A DNA stretch of 64,000 bases from Terrabacter sp. 28 (GCA_000955875.1 JYOE01000008.1:73010-137009); one strand, 5' to 3'. Shown: positions 25,362 to 34,680, counted from the first letter of the stretch. Made by a program: numbers and translations. Notes: a model not told the origin generated them from the letters alone.

Positions 25362-26681
25362 ATGACGACGGAGTCACCCCCGGGCCGCCCGGCACTGCCC
25401 GACCACGAGATCCCGACCCTCGAGGTCGACGAGCTGCGCGCCACCCAGCTCGAGCGGCTCCAGCGGACGGTGCGGGCGGCATACGACAACGTCCCTCACT
25501 ATCGGGCAGCCCTCGAGGCCAAGGGTTTCCACCCGGACGACCTGCAGTCGCTCGACGACGTCGCCCGTCTGCCGTTCACGACCAAGGCGGACCTCCGCGC
25601 CAACTACCCCTTCGGCATGTTCGCCGTGCCCCGCGAGCAGGTCGTCCGCATCCACGCGAGCTCGGGCACCACCGGACGTCCCACCGTGGTGGGCTACACG
25701 AAGGACGACATCGACACGTGGGCCGACCTCATGGCCCGCTCGATCCGCCTCGCCGGCGGCCACCCGGGCGACATCGTGCACGTGGCGTACGGCTACGGCC
25801 TGTTCACCGGCGGTCTCGGCGCGCACTACGGCGTCGAGCGGCTCGGCGCGACCGTGGTGCCGGTCAGCGGCGGCATGACCGAGCGGCAGGTGCAGCTCAT
25901 CCAGGACTTCGGCCCGCGCGTCATCATGGTGACGCCCTCCTACTTCCTCAGCCTGCTCGACGAGATGGAGCGCTCGGGCGTCGACCCCGCCTCGACGACC
26001 TTGCGGGTGGGCATCTTCGGCGCCGAGCCGTGGACCGAGTCGATGCGCCAGGAGATCGAGCGGCGCACCGGCATGGACGCCGTCGACATCTACGGGCTCT
26101 CCGAGGTGATGGGCCCGGGTGTCGCGCAGGAGGCGGCGACGACCAAGGACGGCCTGCACATCTGGGAGGACCACTTCTACCCCGAGGTCATCGACCCGGT
26201 GACCGAGGAGGTGCTGCCCGACGGCGAGCTGGGCGAGCTCGTCTTCACCTCGCTCACCAAGCAGGCGATGCCTGTGATCCGTTACCGCACCAGGGATCTC
26301 ACGCGCCTGCTCCCCGGCACTGCGGTCCCGTCGATGCGCCGCATGGAGAAGGTGACCGGCCGCACCGACGACATGATGATCATCCGCGGCGTCAACGTCT
26401 TCCCCACCCAGATCGAGGAGCACGTGCTCGCCGAGCCGCGCCTCTCCCCCTACTTCCAGTGCGTGCTGACGCAGCCCGGTCGCATGGTCGAGCTCACCGT
26501 TCTCGTCGAGCCGCTCGCCCCGCTGGGCGCCGGTGAGGCCGACCAGATCGCCCGCACTCTCGAGGCGACGATCAAGCGGCGCATCGGCACGTCGTGCCGC
26601 GTGGAGGTGCGGGGTCCCGGCTCGATCGAGCGCTCCATCGGCAAGGCCCGCCGCATCGTCGACGAGCGCCCCAGGGCCTGA
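25362..26681 (+). CDS. paaK: phenylacetate-CoA ligase PaaK
   Basis: Activates phenylacetate to phenylacetyl-CoA, the first step of the paa pathway. The 439-residue adenylate-forming enzyme has the P-loop-like HASSGTTGRPTVVGYT, YGYGLFTGGLGAHYG, the aryl motif DIYGLSEVMGPGVA, RTRDLTRLLPG and the hinge/C-terminal GRTDDMMIIRGVNVFPTQIEE. The ATG at 25362 is the third in-frame start and has GGGGG just upstream. The other paa genes in the window lie 5-8 kb away; the ring-oxygenase genes paaABCDE are not in this window. Confidence 0.93.
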   Translation: MTTESPPGRPALPDHEIPTLEVDELRATQLERLQRTVRAAYDNVPHYRAALEAKGFHPDDLQSLDDVARLPFTTKADLRANYPFGMFAVPREQVVRIHASSGTTGRPTVVGYTKDDIDTWADLMARSIRLAGGHPGDIVHVAYGYGLFTGGLGAHYGVERLGATVVPVSGGMTERQVQLIQDFGPRVIMVTPSYFLSLLDEMERSGVDPASTTLRVGIFGAEPWTESMRQEIERRTGMDAVDIYGLSEVMGPGVAQEAATTKDGLHIWEDHFYPEVIDPVTEEVLPDGELGELVFTSLTKQAMPVIRYRTRDLTRLLPGTAVPSMRRMEKVTGRTDDMMIIRGVNVFPTQIEEHVLAEPRLSPYFQCVLTQPGRMVELTVLVEPLAPLGAGEADQIARTLEATIKRRIGTSCRVEVRGPGSIERSIGKARRIVDERPRA

Positions 26682-26798
26682 GCCCCTCCCGTATGCCGTC
26701 TCGGCCGTTCCGCGGCCATCTCCGGTTCGTGCGTGCTTGACTCGGGAGCAGGAGCGCGTCCGGGCCTCACCGGGCGCGTCGGTGGTGAGGAGAGCCTC

Positions 26799-27248
26799 GT
26801 GGCATCGATCGGTCAGCGCCTCTGGAAGGCGGGCAACACGGCGTCGGTCTGGCTCTACCGCCGCACCGGCGGGAAGGTCGGCGGGCGGGTGCGCGGCGTG
26901 CCCGTGCTGCTGCTCACCGTGCCCGGGCGCAGGACCGGCGTGGCGCACACGACGCCGGTCGGCTACTTCGAGCGCGACGGCTCCTACTACCTCGCGGCAT
27001 CCGCCGGCGGGCAGCCCAAGGAGCCGCAGTGGATCCGCAACCTCCGGGCCAGCTCGACGGCGACGGTCCAGATCGGCCGCGAGAGCAGCCCGGTCACCGT
27101 CGAGATCCTGAGGGGCACGGAACGCGACTCCGTCTGGACCGATCTCGTCGTCGCGACGGCACCCTTCTTCGCGGACTACGAGACGAAGTCGGGGCGCCGC
27201 ATCGCGGTCGCGAAGCTCACCCCGGCCGGGCCCGGGTCCACCACCTGA
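26799..27248 (+). CDS. deazaflavin (F420)-dependent nitroreductase-family protein
   Basis: A 149-residue paralogue of the protein at 5417-5863, sharing LLTVPGRRTGVAHTTPVGYF, PQWIRNLRASSTATVQIG and the VATAPFFADYETKSGRRI ending. Expected to bind F420 or a related flavin and reduce a small molecule; substrate is unknown. GTG start at 26799 is preceded by GGTGAGGAGAG; the frame reaches further upstream without support. The 117-base gap before it carries a GTATGCC word at 26692. Confidence 0.83.
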   Translation: MASIGQRLWKAGNTASVWLYRRTGGKVGGRVRGVPVLLLTVPGRRTGVAHTTPVGYFERDGSYYLAASAGGQPKEPQWIRNLRASSTATVQIGRESSPVTVEILRGTERDSVWTDLVVATAPFFADYETKSGRRIAVAKLTPAGPGSTT

Positions 27249-27251
27249 CGT

Positions 27252-27323
27252 CCGGCCGCGATCGTGGAGGGTTCGCGTTGCCAGGACGGCAGGAAACCTC
27301 CACGGGGTCGCATTCACCGGCCG
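27252..27323. terminator. interrupted inverted repeat between convergent genes
   Basis: CGTGGAGG (27263-27270) pairs with CCTCCACG (27297-27304), and CGGCCG (27253-27258) pairs with a second CGGCCG (27318-27323). The loop is long. The location between convergent stops at 27248 and 27329 supports a terminator role. Confidence 0.4.
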
Positions 27324-27328
27324 CACGG

Positions 27329-27904
27329 TCAGCGGGTGCCGGCGGGTCCGGCGATGCGGGTGAGCACGACCCAGCCGACCGAGACCTGGCGCGTGGCCTC
27401 GGCCACCATGAGGGCTCCTGACGACGCGGGGAGCGTGTCGAGCACGAGGGACGCCTCGGTGCCGTCGCAGGGCACCGTGATCGTCGCCACCGGATCGCCC
27501 GACATCGGCTCCGACGGCGCCCCGTCGACGGCGCCACCCTCGGGCGGGCCCAGCACGTCGACGACGAGCCTGCCACCCGTGGTGGCCGGCAGGCAGCGCC
27601 CGGCGATCCGGTAGCGCTGCCCCTTCCTCGTGAGCTGCCCGGTCTCCTGCGACCCGTTCCAGAAGAGGCCCTCGGCGTCGCGCACCTGCATGCGCGAAAC
27701 CTCGTCCTCGGACCGTGGCGGCAGCCCGAGGCGGTCGGCCGTCACGGCGGCGCCACCCTCGGGGACGGCAGTCATGTCGGGCCCGTCGACCGTGACCGTC
27801 GGGGCCGGCGCCGGGGTCCCGGCCGTGCACGCCGCGAGCGCCCCACCGAGCAGCAGGCACGCACCGACGCCCGCCATCACGCGCTGCACAGCCACGACGC
27901 TCAC
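27329..27904 (-). CDS. hypothetical lipoprotein
   Basis: A 191-residue exported lipoprotein: signal helix followed by GGALAAC with Cys26 as the anchor, then an Ala/Pro/Thr linker and a roughly 150-residue domain. It has two further Cys residues (GRCLP and TVPCDGT) that could form a disulfide. I do not recognise the domain. The GTG at 27904 is chosen because GGAGG lies about 7 bases upstream and the signal peptide then has a normal length; the frame extends to 28069. Confidence 0.7.
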   Translation of the reverse strand: MSVVAVQRVMAGVGACLLLGGALAACTAGTPAPAPTVTVDGPDMTAVPEGGAAVTADRLGLPPRSEDEVSRMQVRDAEGLFWNGSQETGQLTRKGQRYRIAGRCLPATTGGRLVVDVLGPPEGGAVDGAPSEPMSGDPVATITVPCDGTEASLVLDTLPASSGALMVAEATRQVSVGWVVLTRIAGPAGTR

Positions 27905-28218
27905 CGACACCCCTCCCCGACCGGCTGGTTGCCACTGCACGGTACTGCGCCGACCGGCCTGGCGCGTGGTGTCACGTATCAGCGGCCCGACGACGGGCTC
28001 TGACCCACAGGGCCCACGGCCCGAGCATCCCCAAAGCAGCAGGAGCACACCATGGGCATCCCTCCGCACGCCGCTCGCCTCGTCGGCACCTGGACGGCAC
28101 AGTCGGCGCCGTCGCTACAGTCGCCGTCGACCGGTCTGGCGCCATCGGGGCCCCGGCCGTCGTCCACCGCCCGTCAGACACGGCGCGACCGCTCGCGCCG
28201 CCGCCTCACCACCATGCT
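27905..28218. other. 314-base gap without a supportable gene
   Basis: An ATG frame at 28052-28282 on the plus strand has an AGGAG sequence before it, but its composition is Ser/Arg/Ala-rich and it runs into the oppositely oriented GntR gene, so I do not call it. No hairpin or operator was recognised. Confidence 0.4.
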
Positions 28219-28587
28219 TCAGCCGGCGCGCTGGGCGTGGCGGACGAGCTCGAGCGCGGCCGCGTCGTCGAGACCGGCCTGACGGCACTCGGCGACGAAG
28301 CGCGTGGCGAGAGCGGCGAGGGCCGCCTCTGCCGCGTGCGCACCTGAGGCGACGCTCGTGCCGGCGCGGCTGTGCGTCTCGACGAGACCAGCCGTCTCGA
28401 GCAGCTTGTAGGCGCGCGCCACCGTGTTGGCGGCGAGACCGAGCTGGCCGGCCAGACCTCGTACGGTCGGCAGCTTGTCACCCGGCAGCAGGCGGCCGTC
28501 ACGGATGAGCGCCTCGAGCTGGGCGCGTACCTGCTCGAACGGTGCGGTGTGCGATGCGTGGTCCACGTCGAGCGCGAGGTCGGCCAT
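28219..28587 (-). CDS. GntR-family transcriptional regulator (YtrA-like, short form)
   Basis: A 122-residue regulator with an N-terminal winged helix (PFEQVRAQLEALIRDGRLLP, TVRGLAGQLGLAANTVARAY) and a short C-terminal helix instead of a ligand domain, as in the YtrA subfamily. It is divergent from cydABDC and separated from it by 128 bases containing two tandem GTAGT/ACTAC palindromes, which are its probable operators. ATG at 28587 gives a normal family length; a TTG 36 bases upstream is possible. Confidence 0.85.
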   Translation of the reverse strand: MADLALDVDHASHTAPFEQVRAQLEALIRDGRLLPGDKLPTVRGLAGQLGLAANTVARAYKLLETAGLVETHSRAGTSVASGAHAAEAALAALATRFVAECRQAGLDDAAALELVRHAQRAG

Positions 28588-28656
28588 CCCGAGATTCACC
28601 CATCGAGCCTGCGCGCGTGTCAATGCGGCCCGCTCCCGACCCGAACCAGGGCATCA

Positions 28657-28690
28657 ACTACGACGTGTAGTATCTACTACGACCTGTAGT
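28657..28690. promoter_or_regulatory. two tandem 15-bp palindromic operators between gntR and cydA
   Basis: ACTACGACGTGTAGT (28657-28671) and ACTACGACCTGTAGT (28676-28690) are near-identical palindromes whose starts are 19 bases apart. The spacer creates a third palindrome, GTAGTA-N2-TACTAC (28667-28680). A possible -10, TAGTAT (28668-28673), lies inside the sites, so a bound repressor would block cyd transcription. GntR-type regulators recognise GT-N-AC palindromes of this kind; assignment to the adjacent regulator is inference. Confidence 0.65.
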
Positions 28691-28715
28691 TCCGCTGACC
28701 CTCCGGGGAGCCTTG

Positions 28716-30191
28716 ATGGATGCAACGGACCTGGCACGGTGGCAGTTCGCGATCACCACCGTGTACCACTTCCTCTTCGTGCCGATCACGATCGGCATGT
28801 CCGCGATCGTCGCCTTCTTCCACACCGCCTGGGTGCGCACGCACCACGAGCAGTGGCTCCGACTGGCGAAGTTCTTCGGCAAGCTCTTCCTCATCAACTT
28901 CGCGCTCGGCCTCGTGACCGGCATCGTGCAGGAGTTCCAGTTCGGCATGAACTGGAGCGACTACTCACGCTTCGTCGGTGACATCTTCGGCGCCCCGCTC
29001 GCCGTCGAGGCGCTGCTCGCCTTCTTCCTCGAGTCGACCTTCCTCGGCCTCTGGATCTTCGGCTGGGGCCGCATCCCCGAGAAGCTCCACGCGGCGACGA
29101 TGTGGATCGTCCACGTCGGCACGGTGCTGTCCGCGTACTTCATCCTGTCGGCCAACTCGTTCATGCAGCACCCCGTCGGCTACACGTACAACAAGGCGAC
29201 CGGGCGTGCCGAGCTCACCGACTTCTTCGCGGTGCTGACCAACAAGGTTCAGCTCGTCACCTTCCCGCACGTCATCTTCGCCGCCTACATGGCCGGAGGC
29301 GCCGTCGTGATGGGCGTCGCGCTCTGGTGCATGCGACGAGAGGCGCTGCGCGCCACGGACGCCGGTGAGGACCTTGCGCAGAGCGACGCCCCGATGTACC
29401 GCCGCGCCACCCGCATCGGCGCCGTCGTGACCCTCGTCGCCGCCCTCGGTGTCTCCCTCACCGGCGACGTGCAGGGCAAGATCATGACCGAGGTGCAGCC
29501 GATGAAGATGGCGGCCGCCGAGGCCCTCTACGAGTCGGTGCCTGCCGGCGAGGGCGCACCCTTCTCGGTGCTTTCAGTCGGCTCGCTCGACGGCTCCCAT
29601 GCGAACGCCATCATCGAGGTGCCCGGCCTGCTCAGCTTCCTCGCGACCGGCAACTTCGGCGGCGCGGTCGAGGGCATCAACGACCTCAAGGCCCTGTATG
29701 CCGACACGTACGGGGCGAGCGGAAACCCGCTCGTGGCGTCGGCGACGGGCTACGCACCGAACATCCCGACCACGTACTGGACCTTCCGTCTCATGATCGG
29801 TCTCGGCCTGGCCGGCGCGGCCGTCTCCATCGCCGTGCTCTGGCTGACCCGGAAGGGCCGCACGCCGACCCACCGCTGGCTGCTCTGGGCGGCGATCCTC
29901 ACGCCGTTCCTGCCGATCTTCGCCAACAGCTTCGGCTGGATCTTCACCGAGATGGGCCGCCAGCCCTGGCTAGTCTTCGGCCTCATGACCACGGCGACCG
30001 GCGTCTCGCCCGGCGTCTCGATCGGCGAGGTCATCACCTCGATGACCGTCTTCACGCTCCTCTACGGCGCTCTCGCCGTCGTCGAGATCAAGCTCTTCCT
30101 GCACTACGTGCGCAAGGGTGCCGAGCCCTTCGAGCAGCCGCAGGACCCCGCCGACCGTGACGAGGACGCCCCCCTCGCCTTCGCCTACTGA
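28716..30191 (+). CDS. cydA: cytochrome bd ubiquinol/menaquinol oxidase subunit I
   Basis: Haem-binding subunit of the high-affinity terminal oxidase that couples quinol oxidation to oxygen reduction in the membrane. The 491-residue protein has the axial His18 in VYHFLFVPITIG, the GLVTGIVQEFQFGMNW region, HVGTVLSAYFIL and the GRQPWLV motif. The periplasmic Q-loop is the short form. ATG at 28716 follows GGGGAG; a TTG three bases earlier is in frame. First gene of cydABDC. Confidence 0.96.
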   Translation: MDATDLARWQFAITTVYHFLFVPITIGMSAIVAFFHTAWVRTHHEQWLRLAKFFGKLFLINFALGLVTGIVQEFQFGMNWSDYSRFVGDIFGAPLAVEALLAFFLESTFLGLWIFGWGRIPEKLHAATMWIVHVGTVLSAYFILSANSFMQHPVGYTYNKATGRAELTDFFAVLTNKVQLVTFPHVIFAAYMAGGAVVMGVALWCMRREALRATDAGEDLAQSDAPMYRRATRIGAVVTLVAALGVSLTGDVQGKIMTEVQPMKMAAAEALYESVPAGEGAPFSVLSVGSLDGSHANAIIEVPGLLSFLATGNFGGAVEGINDLKALYADTYGASGNPLVASATGYAPNIPTTYWTFRLMIGLGLAGAAVSIAVLWLTRKGRTPTHRWLLWAAILTPFLPIFANSFGWIFTEMGRQPWLVFGLMTTATGVSPGVSIGEVITSMTVFTLLYGALAVVEIKLFLHYVRKGAEPFEQPQDPADRDEDAPLAFAY

Positions 30192-30207
30192 AAGGCACTG
30201 GACCGCA

Positions 30208-31257
30208 ATGGATCTCGCAACGTTCTGGTTCATCGTCCTCGGCATCCTGTGGACGGGCTACTTCGTCCTCGAGGGCTTCGACTTCGGCGTCGGCATGCTG
30301 CTTCCCGTCCTCGGCGGCAAGAGGTACGCCACCGACGCCGCCGACGCCGAGAAGCGCCGCCGCGTGCTGCTCAACACGATCGGTCCGGTCTGGGACGGCA
30401 ACGAGGTGTGGGTGCTCACGGCCGGGGGCGCGACCTTCGCCGCCTTCCCGCACTGGTACGCAACGCTCTTCAGTGGCTTCTACCTGCCGCTGCTCGTCAT
30501 CCTCGTCGCGCTCATCCTGCGCAACCTCGGCTTCGAGTACCGCCACAAGCGGCCCGAGGCGCAGTGGAAGGCACGCTGGGACCTCGCGATCTTCTGGGGT
30601 TCGCTGGTTCCGGCCTTCCTCTGGGGTGTGGCGCTGACCAACATCGTGCGCGGTGTGCCGATCGACGCGAGCAAGGAGTTCACCGGCACCGTCTTCACCT
30701 TGCTCAACCCGGCCGGCCTGCTCGGTGGCTTCGTCTTCGTCGCCCTCTTCCTCACGCACGGTGCGATCTTCGTCGCACTGAAGACGGAGGGCCGCATCCG
30801 GCAGGAGGCCCGCGCGATCGCCGAGCGGGTGGGCAGCCTCGCCGCCGTGCTCGTCGTGGCCCTGCTGCTCTGGCTCGGGTTCACCGACGGCAAGGCCGCG
30901 TCCTGGGTGACCACCGTCGTCGCCGCAGTCGCCCTGCTCGGTGGGCTCGCCGCCAACCGGGCCGGGCGCGAGGGGTGGGCGTTCATCGGCACCGCCGTCA
31001 CCATCGCCATGGCCGTCGCGACGTACTTCCTGACCCTTTTCCCGAACGTCATGCCGTCGTCGACGAACCCCGCGTGGAGCCTCACCGTCGACAACGCCTC
31101 GAGCACGGAGTACACGCTCAAGGTCATGACGGTCGTCGCGCTCGTCTTCACCCCGATCGTGCTGCTCTACCAGGGCTGGACGTACTGGGTGTTCCGGAAG
31201 CGTCTGGGCACCAAACACATTCCCGACGACGCGCCGCTCGAGACCGCCCACCACTGA
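30208..31257 (+). CDS. cydB: cytochrome bd oxidase subunit II
   Basis: Partner subunit of CydA, 349 residues with about nine hydrophobic segments. It begins MDLATFWFIVLGILWTGYFV and has EGFDFGVGMLLP, NTIGPVWDGNEVWVLTAGGA, FPHWYATLFSGFYLPLL and RNLGFEYRHKR, all family hallmarks. It starts 16 bases after cydA and is followed 19 bases later by cydD. Confidence 0.96.
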   Translation: MDLATFWFIVLGILWTGYFVLEGFDFGVGMLLPVLGGKRYATDAADAEKRRRVLLNTIGPVWDGNEVWVLTAGGATFAAFPHWYATLFSGFYLPLLVILVALILRNLGFEYRHKRPEAQWKARWDLAIFWGSLVPAFLWGVALTNIVRGVPIDASKEFTGTVFTLLNPAGLLGGFVFVALFLTHGAIFVALKTEGRIRQEARAIAERVGSLAAVLVVALLLWLGFTDGKAASWVTTVVAAVALLGGLAANRAGREGWAFIGTAVTIAMAVATYFLTLFPNVMPSSTNPAWSLTVDNASSTEYTLKVMTVVALVFTPIVLLYQGWTYWVFRKRLGTKHIPDDAPLETAHH

Positions 31258-31276
31258 CGATGCCCGAGGCCAGCCG

Positions 31277-32911
31277 ATGAAGCCCTTCGACCCACGACTC
31301 CTCCGGGCGGTCCCGGCCGCCCGGAGGCCCGTCGGCGTGCTCGCCGCCACAGGTGTGCTGACGGGTGTCGCGACCATCGCCACGGCGTTCGCGCTGTCGG
31401 CGGTGGTCGTGGCGGTGGTCGAGCGCGGCGACCTCACGCAGCCCCTCGTCTGGCTGCTCGCGCTCTTCGTCGCGCGAGCCGCCCTCGCCGCCACCACCGA
31501 GTGGGTGGGGGCGTGGGCCGGCGTCTCCGTGTCGTCCGCCCTGCGGGCGTCGCTGCTGCGCGCGTGGGGCGCCCGTGACGCCGACTCGCGGCCCGACCCC
31601 GGCACCGCGGTGTCGCTCGCGACGTCCGGCGCCGCCGCCGTGGAGCCGTATGCCGCCCGCTACCTCCCGACGCTCGTGCACGCCGCTGTCGTCCCGGTCC
31701 TCGCCGTCGGCACGCTCGTCGTCGTCGACTGGCCGAGCGCCCTCGTCGTGGTGCTGACGCTGCCGCTGCTGCCGCTCTTCGCCGCCCTCATCGGTCGCGC
31801 CACCGAGGAGTCGACGCAGCGGCGCTGGTCCGCGCTGGCCGCGCTCTCCGGTCACTTCCTCGACGTCGTCCGCGGCCTGCCGACGCTCGTCACCTACGGT
31901 CGAGCACGACGCCAGGTCGACACCGTGCGCGCGGTGAGCGACCGGCACCGCCGCGCCACGATGGAGACGCTGCGGATCGCCTTCCTGTCGTCGGCCGCCC
32001 TCGAGCTGCTGGCGACGATCTCGGTCGCCATCGTCGCCGTGACCGTCGGCCTGCGCCTCTCGCACGGCTCGATGGCCCTCGGCGCCGGGCTCGTCGCGAT
32101 CCTCCTCGCGCCCGAGGCGTACTGGCCGGTGCGCCGGGTCGGCGCCGAGTACCACTCCGCCGCCGACGGTGCCGTCGCCCTCGACGCCATCCTCGCCGAG
32201 CTCGACCACCCGCAGCCGCCCTCCCCCTCCCCTGCCACCCTTTTCCCGCCGAACGCAGCGTTCGGGGTGGGTGGGGAGGTGCGACTCGAGAGGGTCACCT
32301 ACGCGTATGCCGGCTCGACCGTCCCGGTCACCCGGGACCTCTCGCTCGTGGCCGGGCCCAGGCTGACCGTCGTCACCGGGCCCTCCGGCGGCGGCAAGTC
32401 GACGCTGCTCGACCTCGTTGCCGGGCTGCGGGTGCCCACCGCGGGCACCGTCGCCGCACCGCGTGCGCACTACGTCACGCAGCGGCCGTTCCTCGCGACC
32501 GGCTCGGTGCGCGAGGCGCTCACCATCGGACACCCTGCGACCGACGAGCAGCTGTGGGAGTCGCTCCGCGCCGTTGGCGTCGACGGGGTCGTCGCCTCTC
32601 TCCCCGGCGGGCTCTCGGCCGACCTCGGCGACGACGGCTTCGGCCTCTCCGCGGGCCAGCGACAGCGCCTCGCGCTCGCCCGGGCCTGGCTCGCCCCCGA
32701 GACGGTGCTGCTCCTCGACGAGCCGACCGCGCACCTCGACCCCGACGGGGCGGCGCACCTCGCCCAGGTCGTCGCCGACCTCGCCGAGCGACGCGTCGTC
32801 ATCGCGGTCACGCACCGCGACGAGCTGCTCGCCCACGCCGACCAGCACGTCGTGGTGAGGCGCCCCGACGCCGCAGGCTCCCCGCTCGACACCGAGGAGT
32901 CCGTCCGATGA
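31277..32911 (+). CDS. cydD: thiol reductant ABC exporter subunit CydD
   Basis: Half-transporter of the CydDC exporter needed for cytochrome bd assembly. The 544-residue protein has a six-helix membrane domain (about 15-290) and an ATPase domain with GPSGGGKST, signature LSAGQRQRLALARAW, Walker B TVLLLDEPTAHLDPDG and the switch VIAVTHRDEL. Its stop overlaps the cydC start as ATGA. Order cydD then cydC follows the membrane oxidase genes, the usual actinobacterial layout. Confidence 0.93.
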   Translation: MKPFDPRLLRAVPAARRPVGVLAATGVLTGVATIATAFALSAVVVAVVERGDLTQPLVWLLALFVARAALAATTEWVGAWAGVSVSSALRASLLRAWGARDADSRPDPGTAVSLATSGAAAVEPYAARYLPTLVHAAVVPVLAVGTLVVVDWPSALVVVLTLPLLPLFAALIGRATEESTQRRWSALAALSGHFLDVVRGLPTLVTYGRARRQVDTVRAVSDRHRRATMETLRIAFLSSAALELLATISVAIVAVTVGLRLSHGSMALGAGLVAILLAPEAYWPVRRVGAEYHSAADGAVALDAILAELDHPQPPSPSPATLFPPNAAFGVGGEVRLERVTYAYAGSTVPVTRDLSLVAGPRLTVVTGPSGGGKSTLLDLVAGLRVPTAGTVAAPRAHYVTQRPFLATGSVREALTIGHPATDEQLWESLRAVGVDGVVASLPGGLSADLGDDGFGLSAGQRQRLALARAWLAPETVLLLDEPTAHLDPDGAAHLAQVVADLAERRVVIAVTHRDELLAHADQHVVVRRPDAAGSPLDTEESVR

Positions 32912-34680
32912 GCGCTGACACCCGGCCCGTCTGGTGGCCCACCGCCGGCACCCTGCGAGGTGGGCTCCTCGGCGGCATCGCGACCGCCTCGGGCATGGCC
33001 CTGACCGCGACGTCCGGTTGGCTCATCGTCCGGGCTGCCGAGCGGCCGGTCATCCTCACCCTGCTGACCGCCATCGTCATGGTGCGCGCGTTCGGCATGG
33101 CCCGGCCCGTGTTCCGCTACTGGGAGAGGCTCGTCAGCCACGACGCCGCGCTGCGGCTGCTCGCCGACCGTCGCACCCGGGCCTACGAGGGCCTCATCCC
33201 CCTCACCCCGGCGAGGCTCGGCCGACGGCGCCGCGCGGACGTGCTGACCGGCGTCGTCGACGACCTCACCGACGCCGTCGACGCGCAGGTGCGCGTCACC
33301 GTGCCCGTCCTGTCGACGGCGGTCGCCGGAGGCATCGTCATCGCCCTGGCCATGGCCCTCTCGATGCCGGTCGGACTCGTGATGCTCGCGCTCGGGTGCG
33401 TCGTGGTCCTCGTCAGCGCGCTCGCCGCCGCGCTCGAGTCCCGTTCTCTCCCCGAGCTGCTGGCTGCACGCGCCGAGGTCACCCGGGTCAGCGAGCTCGT
33501 CTCCAGCCAGTCCGGTGAGCTGCGGGCCGTCGGGGGCTGGGCGACCGCCATGACCTGGCTCGACCGGGCCCACGACACCCTGGCCCGCAGCACCCGGCGC
33601 ATCAGCGCGGGTCGCTCGCTCGCTGCGTCGCTCTACCTCGTCGCCGTGGGCGCGGCCGTGGCGGTGACGGCCGTCATCGCGCGCGACCTCGACGTCGCCA
33701 CGCCGGTCAAGGCGCTGCTCGTGCTCACGCCGGTCGCGGTCTCGGACGCCGTCACCCCGCTCGTCGACGCCATGCGCGCGCTGGCCCGGGCCCGCGGCAG
33801 CGAGCGCCGCGTCGACGCCCTGCTCGGCCTCTCCCCCGCCGTCGTCGACCGCACCACCGAGACCGCGGCCGACACCGCAGCCGACACCGACGTCACCGTG
33901 GCCGCCCGACCCGGCGCGACGGCATACGGACGCGGTGGCATCGAGCTGCGCGACGTCACGGCGTCGTGGACCGGTGGACGCACCGACCTCGCCCCGACCG
34001 ACCTCGTCGTCGAGCCCGGCACGTCGGTGGCCGTCACGGGCGCGAACGGCAGCGGCAAGTCGACCCTGCTCGCCGTGCTCGCCCGGCACCTCGACCCGAC
34101 GAGCGGCACCTACCACCTCGGCGGCACCGACGCGCTCGACCTCCCTCTGGCCCAGGCACGTTCGCAGGTCGCCGTCGTCGACGACGAGACCCACGTGCTC
34201 GCGACGAGCCTGCGCAACAACCTCGTCCTGGCCCGTCCGGACGCCACCGACGACGCCGTCGACGACGCCTTGGCGGCTGCCGGTCTCACCGACCTCCGCA
34301 ACAGCCTCCCCGACGGGCTCGACACGACCCTGGGTGCCGGGGGCCGCGGCCTCTCGGGCGGCGAACGCGCCCGTCTCGGCATCGCGCGGGCCCACCTCAG
34401 CGACCGTCCGCTCCTGCTCCTCGACGAGCCGGTCGCCCACCTGGACCCGCCCACGGCACGCGCCGTCGTCGAGGACCTCACCTCGCTCACCGGCCGGACC
34501 GGTGCCGACGGCGGCACCCGGACGGTCATCATGGTGACCCATCGCGACGACGGGGCCGACCTGTTCGACCGTGTCGTCGAGGTGCGGCGCCGCCCATCGG
34601 CGACGATGACACCCACCGCGGTCACCCAGCCGGGCGACCGCACGCACGAAACCGGCCGACCGCCTCGACCCGGCCGATAG
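32908..34680 (+). CDS. cydC: thiol reductant ABC exporter subunit CydC
   Basis: Second half of CydDC, 590 residues. The membrane domain starts with GGIATASGMALTATSGWLIV and RPVFRYWERLVSHDAALRLL, both typical for CydC; the ATPase domain has TGANGSGKST, LSGGERARLGIARA and PLLLLDEPVAHLDPP. The start at 32908 overlaps the cydD stop; the frame is open further upstream inside cydD but that is shadow sequence. The last codon, TAG, forms part of a -10 box for the next gene. Confidence 0.93.
   Translation: MSADTRPVWWPTAGTLRGGLLGGIATASGMALTATSGWLIVRAAERPVILTLLTAIVMVRAFGMARPVFRYWERLVSHDAALRLLADRRTRAYEGLIPLTPARLGRRRRADVLTGVVDDLTDAVDAQVRVTVPVLSTAVAGGIVIALAMALSMPVGLVMLALGCVVVLVSALAAALESRSLPELLAARAEVTRVSELVSSQSGELRAVGGWATAMTWLDRAHDTLARSTRRISAGRSLAASLYLVAVGAAVAVTAVIARDLDVATPVKALLVLTPVAVSDAVTPLVDAMRALARARGSERRVDALLGLSPAVVDRTTETAADTAADTDVTVAARPGATAYGRGGIELRDVTASWTGGRTDLAPTDLVVEPGTSVAVTGANGSGKSTLLAVLARHLDPTSGTYHLGGTDALDLPLAQARSQVAVVDDETHVLATSLRNNLVLARPDATDDAVDDALAAAGLTDLRNSLPDGLDTTLGAGGRGLSGGERARLGIARAHLSDRPLLLLDEPVAHLDPPTARAVVEDLTSLTGRTGADGGTRTVIMVTHRDDGADLFDRVVEVRRRPSATMTPTAVTQPGDRTHETGRPPRPGR

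Noticed and set aside
28052..28282. A 76-codon plus-strand ATG frame with AGGAG upstream.
   Set aside because: Low-complexity Ser/Arg/Ala product, overlaps the GntR gene on the other strand, no recognisable domain. The Shine-Dalgarno match is easily due to chance.
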